Below, piece by piece: positions 8,891 through 19,991 of a stretch of 64,000 nt of DNA. The stretch covers positions 122,540 to 186,539 of the forward strand of contig MKUJ01000003.1 in NCBI GenBank assembly GCA_001897755.1, read 5' to 3'. A program made the translations under genes and the position numbers. Below the pieces are notes generated by a model. It saw only the letters and a program-made list of their open reading frames with translations. It had not been told where the DNA came from and did not search any database. This DNA is from Afipia sp. 64-13 (GTDB taxonomy: Bacteria > Pseudomonadota > Alphaproteobacteria > Rhizobiales > Xanthobacteraceae). How positions within the stretch are numbered: the stretch's first letter is position 1; the number at the start of each line of letters is the position of its first letter.

Positions 8891-10237
8891 TCAGGCCGCC
8901 GCGGTCATGCCGAGCGCGGAGACGATCATGTCCACCGCCTCTTCCACCACGATGCGGTCGTCGCCCTCGCCCATCACCCGGATCACCGGCTCGGTGCCGG
9001 AGGAGCGCACCAGCAGACGGCCGCTGCCGTTGAGCCGCTGTTCGGCTGCGGAAATCGCCGACATCACGTTCGGATTCTCCAGCGGCTTGCCGGCGCGGTA
9101 ACGCACATTCTTGAGAATCTGCGGCAATGGCTCGAAGCGGTGGCAGACCTCCGAAACCGGGCGGCCGAGCTTCTGCACCACGGCCAGCACCTGCAGCGCG
9201 GCGACGAATCCGTCGCCGGTGGTGGTGAAGTCCGACATGATGATGTGGCCGGACGGCTCCCCGCCGAGATTGTAACCCTGCTGAAGCATCTGCTCGAGCA
9301 CGTAGCGGTCGCCGACCGGCGTGCGCACCAGCCCGAGACCTTCGCCGGCCAGGAAGCGCTCGAGGCCGAGATTCGACATCACGGTGGTGACAATGCCCGG
9401 TTTGGACAGACGTCCGTCTTCCTTCCAGCTTTGCGCGATCACCGCCAGCAACTGGTCGCCATCCACCAGATGGCCACGCTCGTCGATCACCAGCACGCGG
9501 TCCGCATCGCCGTCGAGCGCGATACCGATATCGGCGCGCATCTCGCGGACCTTGCGGCTGAGCGCCTCCGGCGACGTCGACCCGCAATCCTTGTTGATGT
9601 TGAAACCGTCCGGCTCGACGCCGATCGAGATCACGTCGGCGCCAAGCTCCCACAGCGCTTCCGGCACCACCCCGTAGGCGGCGCCGTTGGCGCAATCGAC
9701 CACGATGCGCAGGCCTTCGAGATTGAGATCGCGCGGCAAGGTGCGCTTGGCGAACTCGATATAGCGGTCGTGAACGCCGTCGATGCGGCGCGCGCGGCCG
9801 AGGTTGGCGCTGGGCGCCAGCCGCTTGTCGATGTTCTCGTCGATCAATTCCTCGATCTGGCTTTCGACCTCGTCCGACAGCTTGAAGCCGGCCGGACCGA
9901 ACAGCTTGATACCGTTGTCGTCGAACAGATTGTGCGAGGCGGAGATCATCACGCCGAGGTCGGCGCGCATCGATTTGGTCAGCATCGCCACCGCCGGCGT
10001 CGGAATCGGCCCGAGCAGCAGCACGTCCATGCCGACCGAGGTAAAGCCCGCCACCATCGCGTTCTCGATCATGTAGCCGGACAGCCGGGTGTCCTTGCCG
10101 ATCACCACGCGATGACGGTGCTCGCCGCGCTGAAACACCAGCCCCGCCGCCTGCCCGACCTTGAGCGCCAGCTCCGGCGTGATCAGCCCATTGGCCCGGC
10201 CGCGAATGCCGTCCGTTCCGAAATATTTGCGAGCCAT
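8891..10237 (-). CDS. glmM: Phosphoglucosamine mutase GlmM
   Basis: Converts glucosamine-6-phosphate to glucosamine-1-phosphate for UDP-GlcNAc, peptidoglycan and lipopolysaccharide. 448 residues, the usual length. [16 protein letters not shown] at the N-terminus, phosphoserine S101 in [18 protein letters not shown], the metal loop [13 protein letters not shown], the sugar loop [11 protein letters not shown] and the phosphate-binding [12 protein letters not shown] near the C-terminus are all present. The 239 nt upstream (10238-10476) contain no gene and presumably the promoter. Confidence 0.97.
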   Translation of the reverse strand: MARKYFGTDGIRGRANGLITPELALKVGQAAGLVFQRGEHRHRVVIGKDTRLSGYMIENAMVAGFTSVGMDVLLLGPIPTPAVAMLTKSMRADLGVMISASHNLFDDNGIKLFGPAGFKLSDEVESQIEELIDENIDKRLAPSANLGRARRIDGVHDRYIEFAKRTLPRDLNLEGLRIVVDCANGAAYGVVPEALWELGADVISIGVEPDGFNINKDCGSTSPEALSRKVREMRADIGIALDGDADRVLVIDERGHLVDGDQLLAVIAQSWKEDGRLSKPGIVTTVMSNLGLERFLAGEGLGLVRTPVGDRYVLEQMLQQGYNLGGEPSGHIIMSDFTTTGDGFVAALQVLAVVQKLGRPVSEVCHRFEPLPQILKNVRYRAGKPLENPNVMSAISAAEQRLNGSGRLLVRSSGTEPVIRVMGEGDDRIVVEEAVDMIVSALGMTAAA

Positions 10238-10476
10238 GGTGCCCCCTGCGCTGCGGTCATTCCCGCGCCGCGAATGGCCATGCGGCCCCGCGCGCGGATC
10301 AATTGATGGCGTTTTATAAGGCCTTACCGTTGCTGCCGCTTCAAAAAATATGATGAATCATTACCGGCCGAAGCCGCCATCCATTCCGGAACAAACGGCT
10401 AAGCCGTTACTTATCAATGCCTTACCATATCCCATCGGTTGCCTTCGGCATGCACCACGGGAATTGGCATTCCCAA

Positions 10477-10707
<231 letters not shown>

Positions 10708-10728
10708 TCAATTGCCCAGAGGCGCGGC

Positions 10729-11946
10729 ATGAGCGATGTTGCGGCGATCAGACCAGCCACGTCAGGATACACGATGAAGAACGTCACATGTATCGAGGAT
10801 CTGCGCGCGATTCACAAACGCCGCGTCCCGAAAGCTTTTTTCGACTACTGCGATCGTGGATCCTACACGGAATCGACCCTGCGCGCCAATCGAAGCGATC
10901 TTGATCAGATCAAGTTCCGTCAGCGCATCCTGGTCGATGTCTCCTCGCGAACGCTGAACACCACGATTCTGGGCGAGCCCGCGACGATGCCGCTGATTTT
11001 GGCGCCCGTCGGCCTCACCGGCATGCAGTATCGCGACGGCGAAATCTACGCCTGCCGCGCCGCGCAGGCCCTCGGCATTCCGTTCACGCTGTCGACAATG
11101 TCGATCTGCTCGATCGAGGACGTCGCGCAGAACGTCGACAAGCCATTCTGGTTCCAGCTTTATGTGATGCGCGACCGCGGCTTCGTGAAATCGCTGATCG
11201 AGCGCGCCATCGCCGCCAAATGCAGCGCACTGGTGCTCACGGTGGACCTGCAGGTGATCGGCCAGCGTCACGCCGACATCAAGAACGGCATGACCGTGCC
11301 TCCGGAATGGAGCCTGTCGAAGCTGTTCGACTTCGCCACCAAGCCGGCCTGGGTCTCCGGCGTGCTGCGCGGCAAGCGCCGCACCTTCGGCAACCTCGCC
11401 GGCCAGATCAAAGGCACCGACGATATCAACTCGCTCAGCCTGTGGATCTCCTCGCAGTTCGATCCGGCGCTGAACTGGAAGGACGTCGAATGGATTCGCA
11501 GCTTGTGGCCCGGCAAGCTCGTCATCAAGGGCATCCTCGACGTGCATGACGCGCGCGAGGCGGTGAAGACCGGCGCCGACGCGCTGGTGGTGTCGAACCA
11601 TGGCGGCCGCCAGCTCGACGGCGCGCCCTCGTCGATCACCGTGCTGCCGGAGGTGGTGCAGGAGGTCGGCTCGCAGATCGAGGTGATGTTCGACGGCGGC
11701 ATCCGCACCGGCCAGGATGTGATGCGTGCACTCGCGCTCGGCGCCAAATCCTGCATGATCGGCCGCTCCTACATCCACGGCCTCGGCGCCGGCGGACAGG
11801 CCGGCGTCGCCAAGGCGGTGGACCTCATCGCCAAGGAGCTCAGCACCACCATGGGGCTGTGCGGCGTCAATCATGTCGAGGATATCGATCGCCGGGTGCT
11901 ATGGGACCCCATGCCCACCAACGCCGTCGGCCACGCCCACGGATAA
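10729..11946 (+). CDS. lldD: FMN-dependent L-lactate dehydrogenase / alpha-hydroxy-acid oxidase
   Basis: TIM-barrel flavoenzyme oxidising L-lactate or a related 2-hydroxy acid at the inner membrane and feeding electrons to the respiratory chain. The family signature with catalytic His and Arg is VVSNHGGRQLDGAPSS; the substrate Tyr region is FDYCDRGSYTESTLRAN, and the FMN phosphate loop is VMFDGGIRTGQDVMRALALG. 405 residues from this ATG. A second start at 10774 (MKNVTCIEDLRAI) would give 390 residues and also has an AGGA upstream, and it aligns better with the usual family N-terminus. The exact substrate is not certain from sequence. Confidence 0.88.
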   Translation: MSDVAAIRPATSGYTMKNVTCIEDLRAIHKRRVPKAFFDYCDRGSYTESTLRANRSDLDQIKFRQRILVDVSSRTLNTTILGEPATMPLILAPVGLTGMQYRDGEIYACRAAQALGIPFTLSTMSICSIEDVAQNVDKPFWFQLYVMRDRGFVKSLIERAIAAKCSALVLTVDLQVIGQRHADIKNGMTVPPEWSLSKLFDFATKPAWVSGVLRGKRRTFGNLAGQIKGTDDINSLSLWISSQFDPALNWKDVEWIRSLWPGKLVIKGILDVHDAREAVKTGADALVVSNHGGRQLDGAPSSITVLPEVVQEVGSQIEVMFDGGIRTGQDVMRALALGAKSCMIGRSYIHGLGAGGQAGVAKAVDLIAKELSTTMGLCGVNHVEDIDRRVLWDPMPTNAVGHAHG

Positions 11947-11964
11947 TCCCGCGGCCTTCGCGCA

Positions 11965-12582
11965 TCACATCGGCGGCGTCAGCCCGTCGCGGCCGACGCT
12001 GATGCGCGTCGCCTCCAGTGCGCCGTCCGCGGCCCTGCCGGTCGCGGCGATGATGTGGGCGCCAACCCTGATGTCGCCGCGCTCGCCCGGCACGAAGGTC
12101 ACCACCACGGTCTGCGGCGTCAGCACCACCTGCTTGGCGCCGCCTTTGTATGTCACGGTCAGGACCTGACCCTCGTGGCCGGCGATCTTTGTCAAAGCAC
12201 CATTGGTCATGGTGCTGTTCGGCGCGGAATCCCACGGCTGCGAGCCCTCGCCGGTGCCCCGCATCGCTTCGGGAAACACATGCACCTCCGTCGCCTGATC
12301 GGCGCCGTCCTCGGCCCGCACCGAGGTGACGCCGATATAGGCGCCGACCTTTATCTCGTCGCGCGAGATCGGCACCACGCCGGTGAGACGCACATTGCCC
12401 GCCATCCGCATCACCACGTTGGTGCCGTCGCGCGCTTTCACGATCAGGATCTGGCCGTTGACGGATTCAATCGTGCCGCGCACCCGCGAGCCGGCCGGCT
12501 GCGCGTTCGCCGCCTCAAACCTCGGCAGCAACAAAGCGGCCAGCAGGCACAACGACGCGAGCAGCGGGCTGGAAAATTTCAT
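11965..12582 (-). CDS. Secreted protein with two OB-like repeats (DUF5666-like)
   Basis: 205 residues. A signal peptide (MKFSSPLLASLCLLAALLLP to about residue 27) is followed by RVRGTIESVNGQILIVKARD and a second related half (KIAGHEGQVLTVTYKGGAKQ ... GERGDIRVGAHIIAATGRAAD). Both halves follow the plan of a strand-rich value/function/'VGA' unit, as in DUF5666-type proteins. Probably periplasmic; function unknown. It lies 58 nt downstream of aroE on the same strand and ends 18 nt from the convergent lldD stop codon. Confidence 0.75.
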   Translation of the reverse strand: MKFSSPLLASLCLLAALLLPRFEAANAQPAGSRVRGTIESVNGQILIVKARDGTNVVMRMAGNVRLTGVVPISRDEIKVGAYIGVTSVRAEDGADQATEVHVFPEAMRGTGEGSQPWDSAPNSTMTNGALTKIAGHEGQVLTVTYKGGAKQVVLTPQTVVVTFVPGERGDIRVGAHIIAATGRAADGALEATRISVGRDGLTPPM

Positions 12583-12640
12583 CGGCGTCTCCGGACCTGT
12601 CAGACAAAGCACGCTTTGCGGCGATATTTCGCGGTCAGCC

Positions 12641-13474
12641 TCACGCGGCCGCGAGATCGGCCTCGACCAGCGCGCGCAATTCCGGCGTGACCTGCGGCCG
12701 CTGGCCGAACCAGAGTTCGAAGCCGCGCACCGCTTGATGCAGCAGCATGCCAAGGCCGTCCGCCGTCTTGAAACCGCGCGCCCTCGCGTCCTTCAGCAGT
12801 TCGGTCGCGAGCGGCACATAGACGAGATCGGCGACCACCGCGTCCGGCCGCAACGCCCCGACATCCACCTGAAGCGACGGCTGGCCTTTCATGCCAAGCG
12901 AGGTGGTGTTCACCAGCACGTCGACCCCCGGCAGCAACGCCTCGATGTCCGGCCATGACACGACCTGCACCCGCTCGCCGAACTGATCGCGCAGCGCCTG
13001 CGCGCGCGCCGCGGTGCGGTTGGCCAGATGCACGCGGGACATGCCGCGCTCCAGCAGCCCGAACACCACCGCGCGCGCCGAGCCGCCCGCACCGAGCACC
13101 AGCGCCTCACCGCCGCGATCCCATCCCGGCGCCGCGGCGTCGAGATTGTTGATGAAGCCTTCGATGTCAGTGTTGGTGGAGTGCAGCGCGCCGTCCTTGA
13201 AGAACAGCGTGTTGGCGGCGCCGACCGCGCGAGCGCGCACATCCGGCACCGATGCCGCCAGAGCGCGCTCCTTGTGCGGAATGGTGACATTGGCGCCGCT
13301 GTAGCCGCGGGCGGCAAGCCGCGCGACGAAATCGGCGAATGCCGCCGGCTCGACCGCCTCGATGCGATAATCGCCTTCGAGGCCGAGCGCCTTCAGCCAA
13401 TATTTATGAATCAGCGGCGAGCGCGAATGCGCCGCCGGCCAGCCGATCAGGCAGGCCGCACGCGGCATACTCAT
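12641..13474 (-). CDS. aroE: Shikimate dehydrogenase AroE
   Basis: NADPH-dependent reduction of 3-dehydroshikimate to shikimate in aromatic amino-acid synthesis. 277 residues. The substrate-binding N-terminus has SRSPLIHKYWLK and VTIPHKERAL (catalytic Lys), then STNTDIEGFINNL (catalytic Asp), the NADP loop LGAGGSARAVVFGLL with NRTAARA, and QAVRGFELWFG near the end. The ATG at 13474 was chosen because GAGG lies just upstream; another ATG two codons later (13468) is also possible. Confidence 0.96.
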   Translation of the reverse strand: MSMPRAACLIGWPAAHSRSPLIHKYWLKALGLEGDYRIEAVEPAAFADFVARLAARGYSGANVTIPHKERALAASVPDVRARAVGAANTLFFKDGALHSTNTDIEGFINNLDAAAPGWDRGGEALVLGAGGSARAVVFGLLERGMSRVHLANRTAARAQALRDQFGERVQVVSWPDIEALLPGVDVLVNTTSLGMKGQPSLQVDVGALRPDAVVADLVYVPLATELLKDARARGFKTADGLGMLLHQAVRGFELWFGQRPQVTPELRALVEADLAAA

Positions 13475-13520
13475 GACACCTCGCAACGCAGGTCGCGCCT
13501 ATCCATCGATCCCAACCGCA

Positions 13521-15257
13521 TCACTCGCCGGTTTTCGCCGTGACCGGCGATCCCTTGATCTCGTTCAGCGCCTGGACGATATCGGCGCGGAATTCGGCCG
13601 CCGGCGGCCGCGCGCCATAGGTCTTGAGCGCGCGTCGCACGGACGTCGAGGTTCCGGTGAGAAACACCCGCACGTTCTTGCGCCGCGCCTTGACGGCCAT
13701 CCGGCCGATGACGTTCGCTGCGGTGGAATCCAGAAACGGCACAGCGGCGAAGTCGATGATCATCGCCTTGCGGCGGGTCGAGATGTTGTCGAGCACCGAC
13801 CCCACGGTGGAGGCCGCGCCGAAAAAGAACGCGCCGGTGATCCGATAGATCATGACGTCGCGATCGCTCGCCAGGCTGGAATCATACGGCTGGCGGGCAT
13901 CCGGCGCACCGTCGGGCCGGTCGTCACCGGCAAGCGGGGCACGGGTCTCGATGTCCGTGGTCTGCGCCATGCGATGGATAAACAGCACCGAGCCGAGCGC
14001 GAAGCCGACCACGATTCCTTCGGTCAAATCGCGGAAGACGGTGAGCAGGAAGGTGACCAGCAGCACCGCCGCGTCACCCCAGGAGGCGCGGATCAGCGTG
14101 GCGAATTCATTGCGCTCGACCATGTTCCAGGCCACCACCGCCAGCACGGCCGCCAGCGTTGCCAGCGGAATGAAACTCGCGAGCGGCGCCGCGACCAGCA
14201 TGAATAGCAGCAGGAACAACGAATGCATGATGCCCGCGATCGGCCCATGGGCGCCGGAGCGCACGTTGGTCGCGGTGCGGGCGATGGTGCCGGTGACACA
14301 AATGCCGCCGAACAGCGCCGAGCCGATATTGGCGACGCCCTGCGCGACCAGTTCGCAATTGGAGCGGTGCCGACGCCCGGTCATGCCGTCCGCCACCACT
14401 GCGGACAGCAGCGACTCGATCGCTCCCAGCAGCGCGAAAGCTACCGCGTCCGGCAACACGGCCTGAACCTTGTCCAGCGACAGAGCGGGCAGCGACGGCG
14501 CCGGCAGCATCTGCGGAATGCCGCCGAACCGCGTGCCGATGGTCTCCACCGGCAGGCCGAACAGCCACGCGCCGAAAGCGGTGACGATCACGGCAAACAG
14601 CAGGCCGGGAAAGGTCGGCCGCCACATCCGCAAACCGACGATCATCACAATGGTGAGCGCCGAGATCGCGATGGCGGCCGGGCTCGCGGTGCCGATGACG
14701 CCCCACAGCGCCTCGACCTTGGCGACGAACGGCCCCGGCTCATGCGCCAGCGTCAGGCCGAGCAGATCCTTGATCTGGCTGGCGAAGATAATGACGCCGA
14801 TGCCGGCGGTGAAGCCCACCGTCACCGAATAGGGGATGTACTTGATATAAGTGCCAAGCCGCAGAAAGCCGGCCGCAATCAGAAACAGGCCCGCCAGCAA
14901 CGTCGCCAGGATCAATCCGTCGATGCCGTGACGGGCGACGGTGGCGGCGACCAGCACGATGAACGCGCCCGCCGGCCCACCGATCTGAAACCGGCTGCCA
15001 CCGAGAAGAGAGATCAGGAAGCCGCCGACGATCGCGGTGTAAAGGCCGCGATCCGGCGTCGCGCCCGAGGCGATCGCGATCGCCATCGACAGCGGCAGCG
15101 CAACGATGGCGACAGTCAGGCCCGAGATGGCGTCGGCGCGAAAATCCGCAAAGCCGTAGCCTTCTCGAAGAACGGTGACGAGCTTCGGGGTAAAGAGTTC
15201 GGCGAAAGTCGGTTCAGCGGCGCTGCGGCTTTCGCTGATGGTGACGAGCCTGTTCAA
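13521..15257 (-). CDS. SulP-family anion permease with STAS domain
   Basis: 578-residue inner-membrane transporter of the SulP/SLC26 family, which carries sulfate, bicarbonate or other anions. The N-terminal DAISGLTVAIVALPLSMAIA and GLYTAIVGGFLISLLGGSRF plus IGGPAGAFIVLVAATV are family signatures, about 10-14 membrane segments. The C-terminal STAS domain (about 445-560) contains IIDFAAVPFLDSTAANVIGR. The only early start codon is TTG at 15257, overlapping the TGA of the upstream DUF992 gene by 4 bp (TTGA), so translation is probably coupled. The anion is not known. Confidence 0.9.
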   Translation of the reverse strand: MNRLVTISESRSAAEPTFAELFTPKLVTVLREGYGFADFRADAISGLTVAIVALPLSMAIAIASGATPDRGLYTAIVGGFLISLLGGSRFQIGGPAGAFIVLVAATVARHGIDGLILATLLAGLFLIAAGFLRLGTYIKYIPYSVTVGFTAGIGVIIFASQIKDLLGLTLAHEPGPFVAKVEALWGVIGTASPAAIAISALTIVMIVGLRMWRPTFPGLLFAVIVTAFGAWLFGLPVETIGTRFGGIPQMLPAPSLPALSLDKVQAVLPDAVAFALLGAIESLLSAVVADGMTGRRHRSNCELVAQGVANIGSALFGGICVTGTIARTATNVRSGAHGPIAGIMHSLFLLLFMLVAAPLASFIPLATLAAVLAVVAWNMVERNEFATLIRASWGDAAVLLVTFLLTVFRDLTEGIVVGFALGSVLFIHRMAQTTDIETRAPLAGDDRPDGAPDARQPYDSSLASDRDVMIYRITGAFFFGAASTVGSVLDNISTRRKAMIIDFAAVPFLDSTAANVIGRMAVKARRKNVRVFLTGTSTSVRRALKTYGARPPAAEFRADIVQALNEIKGSPVTAKTGE

Positions 15258-15730
15258 CGTCCCGGACGCAATTCCAGACTTTGCACGCCGGCGGCGACGT
15301 TAAGTCCGGTTTGCCCCTGAACGCTGAGTGGCTGAAGTGCGAAGGAATTTGCCGAACCGCCAATCATGGCGTTGGCGCCGAGACCGACGCCGACCGCCGC
15401 GCTGGCGTTCACGCCGGCATAGTTGCCCGACAGATCGCCCGGACCAAGCTGCGCGGTGGGCGCCAGCACGATCCATGACAGCGCCGAAGCTTCGGTGATG
15501 CCGAGATCGAGACCGATCTTCTTGACGGTGGCCACATAGAGATCATCCGGCCGGCCCTGCGAGCGGAAAACACAGCCCAGATTGGTCACCGAGCCGACCA
15601 CCATGCCGACGCTGCTGCCCCCGCGACATTCCAGGGTGCCGGCCTGCACCCGGTCCTGAGCCTGCGTGAGCGTGACGGAAGCGACCAACAAGGCGGCGGA
15701 CATCGACAGGGCGGCGGACAGACGGCGCAT
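15254..15730 (-). CDS. Periplasmic DUF992 protein coupled to SulP permease
   Basis: 158 residues with a signal peptide (MRRLSAALSMSAALLVASVT) and a mature DUF992 domain: RVQAGTLECRGGSSVGMVVG, NLGCVFRSQG, GLDLGITEASALSWIVLAP, IGGSANSFALQPLSVQGQTG. Two cysteines (ECRGG and GCVFR) are shared with the paralogue at 15899-16411 and may form a disulphide. The start at M21 of the longer frame puts the signal peptide first. Its stop overlaps the SulP start by 4 bp. Function of DUF992 is unknown; the coupling suggests a role with the transporter. Confidence 0.85.
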   Translation of the reverse strand: MRRLSAALSMSAALLVASVTLTQAQDRVQAGTLECRGGSSVGMVVGSVTNLGCVFRSQGRPDDLYVATVKKIGLDLGITEASALSWIVLAPTAQLGPGDLSGNYAGVNASAAVGVGLGANAMIGGSANSFALQPLSVQGQTGLNVAAGVQSLELRPGR

Positions 15731-15849
15731 GGATGCTCTCCAGAAATCGGCCGGGGACAGGCCCTCGCGGCTCACAAAACGCGATTCCATCTAGTCACAA
15801 CGCCGGTCAATGTTCAATCTCGGCGCCGTTGCCACTTTCGGTCAGCAAC

Positions 15850-15880
15850 AAAAAAGGGGCCCGTTCGCACGGGCCCCTTT
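15850..15880 (-). terminator. Rho-independent terminator of second DUF992 gene
   Basis: Perfect 12-bp stem AAAGGGGCCCGT/ACGGGCCCCTTT with a 4-nt loop; on the minus strand it runs into six T. It insulates the 15899-16411 gene from the DUF992-SulP pair. Confidence 0.92.
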
Positions 15881-15898
15881 GATTCAAATGCCACGCTC

Positions 15899-16411
15899 TC
15901 AGTGATGGCGACGATGACGCTTGTGCTTGCGCGGCACGAGACCGCCCGGACGCAATTCCAGCCCGACAAGGCCGCCCGCGGCGTTGAGGCCGGTCTGGCC
16001 CTGCAGGCTGAGCGGCTGCAGCGCGTAGGAATTGGCCGAACCGCCGATCAGCAGGTTGCCGCCGCCGCCAATGCCGATCGAGGCATTACCGCCGACGCCG
16101 CCGTAATCACCCGACAGGTCGCCGCGTCCGACGCGGAGGGTCGGCGCGTGAACGGCCCAGGCGAGGCCGGTCTGCTGGGTGATGCCGAGATCGAGGCCGA
16201 AGCGGCTGACCTTCGCAACGTACGGCTCGGGACGACGGCCCTCGGCGCGGAATACGCAGTTGAGCTGCGTCACCGAGGTGACCACCATGCCGACATTCGG
16301 GCCGCCATGGCATTCGAGGATGCCGATCTGAACACGCTGCTGCGCGTTGGCGGACACGGCGGAGGAGACAAGCGCCGCCAAAGCGACACCGACGAGCGAG
16401 GAAACACGCAT
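15899..16411 (-). CDS. Periplasmic DUF992 protein, paralogue
   Basis: 170 residues. The signal peptide MRVSSLVGVALAALVSSAVS leads into a DUF992 domain closely resembling the neighbour at 15254-15730: RVQIGILECHGGPNVGMVVT, LNCVFRAEGRRPEPYVAKV, GLDLGITQQTGLAWAVHAP, GGSANSYALQPLSLQGQTGL. It adds a basic tail, RKHKRHRRHH, absent from the neighbour. The GGAG is 9 nt before the ATG. A strong terminator follows it, so this copy is transcribed independently. Tandem duplication is inferred from adjacency and similarity. Confidence 0.85.
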   Translation of the reverse strand: MRVSSLVGVALAALVSSAVSANAQQRVQIGILECHGGPNVGMVVTSVTQLNCVFRAEGRRPEPYVAKVSRFGLDLGITQQTGLAWAVHAPTLRVGRGDLSGDYGGVGGNASIGIGGGGNLLIGGSANSYALQPLSLQGQTGLNAAGGLVGLELRPGGLVPRKHKRHRRHH

Positions 16412-16536
16412 CTATTTTAGCTCCAGTGGGATTAACAAAACGACGGAGGGACAAAACGGAAGCGCCGTGTCAAAAACATGGCGCGCCCCATCTTTGCCAC
16501 CAGATCGTAACGAAACGATCCTAGAAGAAGATCACA

Positions 16537-17898
<1,362 letters not shown>

Positions 17899-18032
17899 TT
17901 AAACATGATGGCCATCCCCCATGCCCCAGGGTTTCGGAAGGCCCCGGCTCTTCCGATCTTAACGGAGCGAGAACCCGGCTCTGATTAGGTCCGGAACGCG
18001 GCCGCTCGGATCGCCGGTCTCAGGTCCCCGAA

Positions 18033-19076
18033 ATGAATATCGCGCAGACACATTCGAAGCATGGCAACGCCGTCTGGATCATCGTCGCGGCGATGGCCGC
18101 TTTCGATCTGACTGCGGTCGTCAACGGCGCGTTCACGATAGCGTGGCCGACATTTCTCGTGCCTTTGGCGACTTGCGCCGGCCTCGCCGCGGCGGGCCGG
18201 TTCTATCGCCTGGTCCGACAGGACAACCGCGCCGCAGGCCTGCTGACGGGCACCGCACAGATCATTGCCTTCAGCGCCGTCGGCGCCCCGATGTCCTATG
18301 CGGCGGCGCGGGCCGGCTTTCCCTTGCAGGACGCCCTTTTCGCCGGCTGGGACCGTCACCTCGGCCTCGACTGGCCGGCCTATGCGACGTTCGTCACCAG
18401 CCATGCATGGCTCCATCGGCTCCTCGAGCTCGCTTACGCCAGTTTTACAGTGCAAGTGATCACGACGGTGCTCGTGCTGGGATTCGCCGGGCAGCTCCCG
18501 CGCCTGACCGTTTTCGTTTGGTCGTTCATGCTGACGACTCTCGTCACCATCGGCATATCGGCTTTTGTCCCTGCCGTCGGACCATGGCTGTTCTACAATT
18601 TGCAGCCTGACGCGGCGCACGGCGCGATCCCCCTCTCGTCAACGAGCTGGCCGGTGTTTCTCGGAATTCGGGACGGCACATTCAATGTGATGTCGGGATT
18701 GAATTCGGAAGGGATTATCACTTTCCCGAGTCTTCACGCGGCTCTCGGCGTGCTTTTCGTGATGGCTCTTTGGCGCATTCGCGGATTGCGATGGATTTCG
18801 CTTGCGCTCAACACCCTGATGATCCTGGCAACGCCCTTTTCGGGCAGCCACTACGGCGTCGATGTCATCGCCGGAATTGCCATCGCATGCGCCTGCTGGC
18901 TGGCCGTTCGCCGGATGTTTCGCGAAGCCCGGACGAACAACGCAACGTTCACTCCAGTCCCTGAGACTCCCTCGATCGTGCCCGATCTCATGTCCGGCAC
19001 AATAACCGCCGCCGCATCGCCCGATCTTGATCTGCGGCAATTCGGAAGTCGCGCAAACGTGACGCAGGAACGCTGA
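18033..19076 (+). CDS. PAP2-superfamily membrane phosphatase/phosphotransferase
   Basis: 347 residues, about six membrane helices. The PAP2 signature motifs are ITFPSLHAALGVLF (SxHA, catalytic His) and FSGSHYGVDVIAGIAIACAC (SRxxxxxHxxxD type, here GSHYGVD). The long N-terminal half and the GTFNVMSGLNSEGIITFPSLH stretch are like the inositol-phosphoceramide-synthase-type PAP2_3 subgroup, whose bacterial members act on lipid phosphates in the membrane. The C-terminal ~60 residues are hydrophilic and cytoplasmic or periplasmic. Substrate unknown. Confidence 0.85.
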   Translation: MNIAQTHSKHGNAVWIIVAAMAAFDLTAVVNGAFTIAWPTFLVPLATCAGLAAAGRFYRLVRQDNRAAGLLTGTAQIIAFSAVGAPMSYAAARAGFPLQDALFAGWDRHLGLDWPAYATFVTSHAWLHRLLELAYASFTVQVITTVLVLGFAGQLPRLTVFVWSFMLTTLVTIGISAFVPAVGPWLFYNLQPDAAHGAIPLSSTSWPVFLGIRDGTFNVMSGLNSEGIITFPSLHAALGVLFVMALWRIRGLRWISLALNTLMILATPFSGSHYGVDVIAGIAIACACWLAVRRMFREARTNNATFTPVPETPSIVPDLMSGTITAAASPDLDLRQFGSRANVTQER

Positions 19077-19217
19077 CAGCCGGCATAATTTTCTGACACG
19101 GTGCGCTGCGGCAGCGGATTTCTACTATTTCCAGAACCCGGCACTTGCGGCAAGCCACTGCTCACATCATTGTCTGTCGAGATTTATGATCATCACCAAA
19201 CGCAAGCTCGGCCTCGA

Positions 19218-19856
19218 ATGTACAAGCTCTACTCCATGCAACGCTCCGGCAACAGCTACAAGGTCCGCCTTGCGCTGGCGCTGCTGAACGCGCCCTATCA
19301 GGCCGTGGAGATCAACATCCTGCGTGGAGAAAGCCGCACGCCGGATTTTCTTGCGATGAACCCGAGCGGACAGGTGCCTCTGCTGGAGATCGACGGGCGT
19401 CATCTCGCCGAATCGAACGCCATCCTCTGGTACGTCGCAGACGGCACGCCGCTCGCGCCGGAAGACCGCATCGATCGCGCGCAGGCGCTGCAATGGATGT
19501 TCTTCGAACAGCACGCGCTGGAGCCGAGCGTCGGCGCCGCCTATTTCTGGCTGGCGCTGGTGCGCGGCGGACGCGAACTGCAAACCCATGCGCTCGAGGA
19601 CTGGATGGAACGCGGCTACGCCGCGCTGCAGGTGATGGAAAATCACCTCAAGACGCATGACTACTTCGCCGCGGGACACCTCACCATCGCGGACATCGCG
19701 CTCTACGGCTACACCCACGTCGCCGGACAGTGTGACTTCGATCTCGGCGGTTTTCCCGCGATCCGAACCTGGCTGCGGCGGGTCGAAGCCGCGCCGGGGT
19801 TTGTCGCCATGGACGGCGCCGCGAACCCGGCCACCGCGACTCCGCTGCCCGCATAG
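19218..19856 (+). CDS. Glutathione S-transferase family protein
   Basis: 212 residues. The N-terminal thioredoxin-like domain has MYKLYSMQRSGNSYKVRLAL (Ser in SGNSYKV probably activates the thiol), NPSGQVPLLEIDGRHLAESN with the cis-Pro and the ES pair for the glutathione gamma-glutamyl group, and an all-helical C-terminal domain with HLTIADIALYGYTHVA (the N-capping box). The upstream extension of the frame has no family similarity. Substrate unknown; detoxification or redox is inferred. Confidence 0.9.
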   Translation: MYKLYSMQRSGNSYKVRLALALLNAPYQAVEINILRGESRTPDFLAMNPSGQVPLLEIDGRHLAESNAILWYVADGTPLAPEDRIDRAQALQWMFFEQHALEPSVGAAYFWLALVRGGRELQTHALEDWMERGYAALQVMENHLKTHDYFAAGHLTIADIALYGYTHVAGQCDFDLGGFPAIRTWLRRVEAAPGFVAMDGAANPATATPLPA

Positions 19857-19991
19857 GCCGGCTCCCCGTCCGGCCCGGCGGCGGCGCGCCTTGGTTTGGT
19901 CACGTTTTGGACCCGACGCGCCAAAATCTCGACAGCGATATCTGCCACATCTGCCTGACGCGGTGATTCGCGCCGCGATGAGGACATCCGC

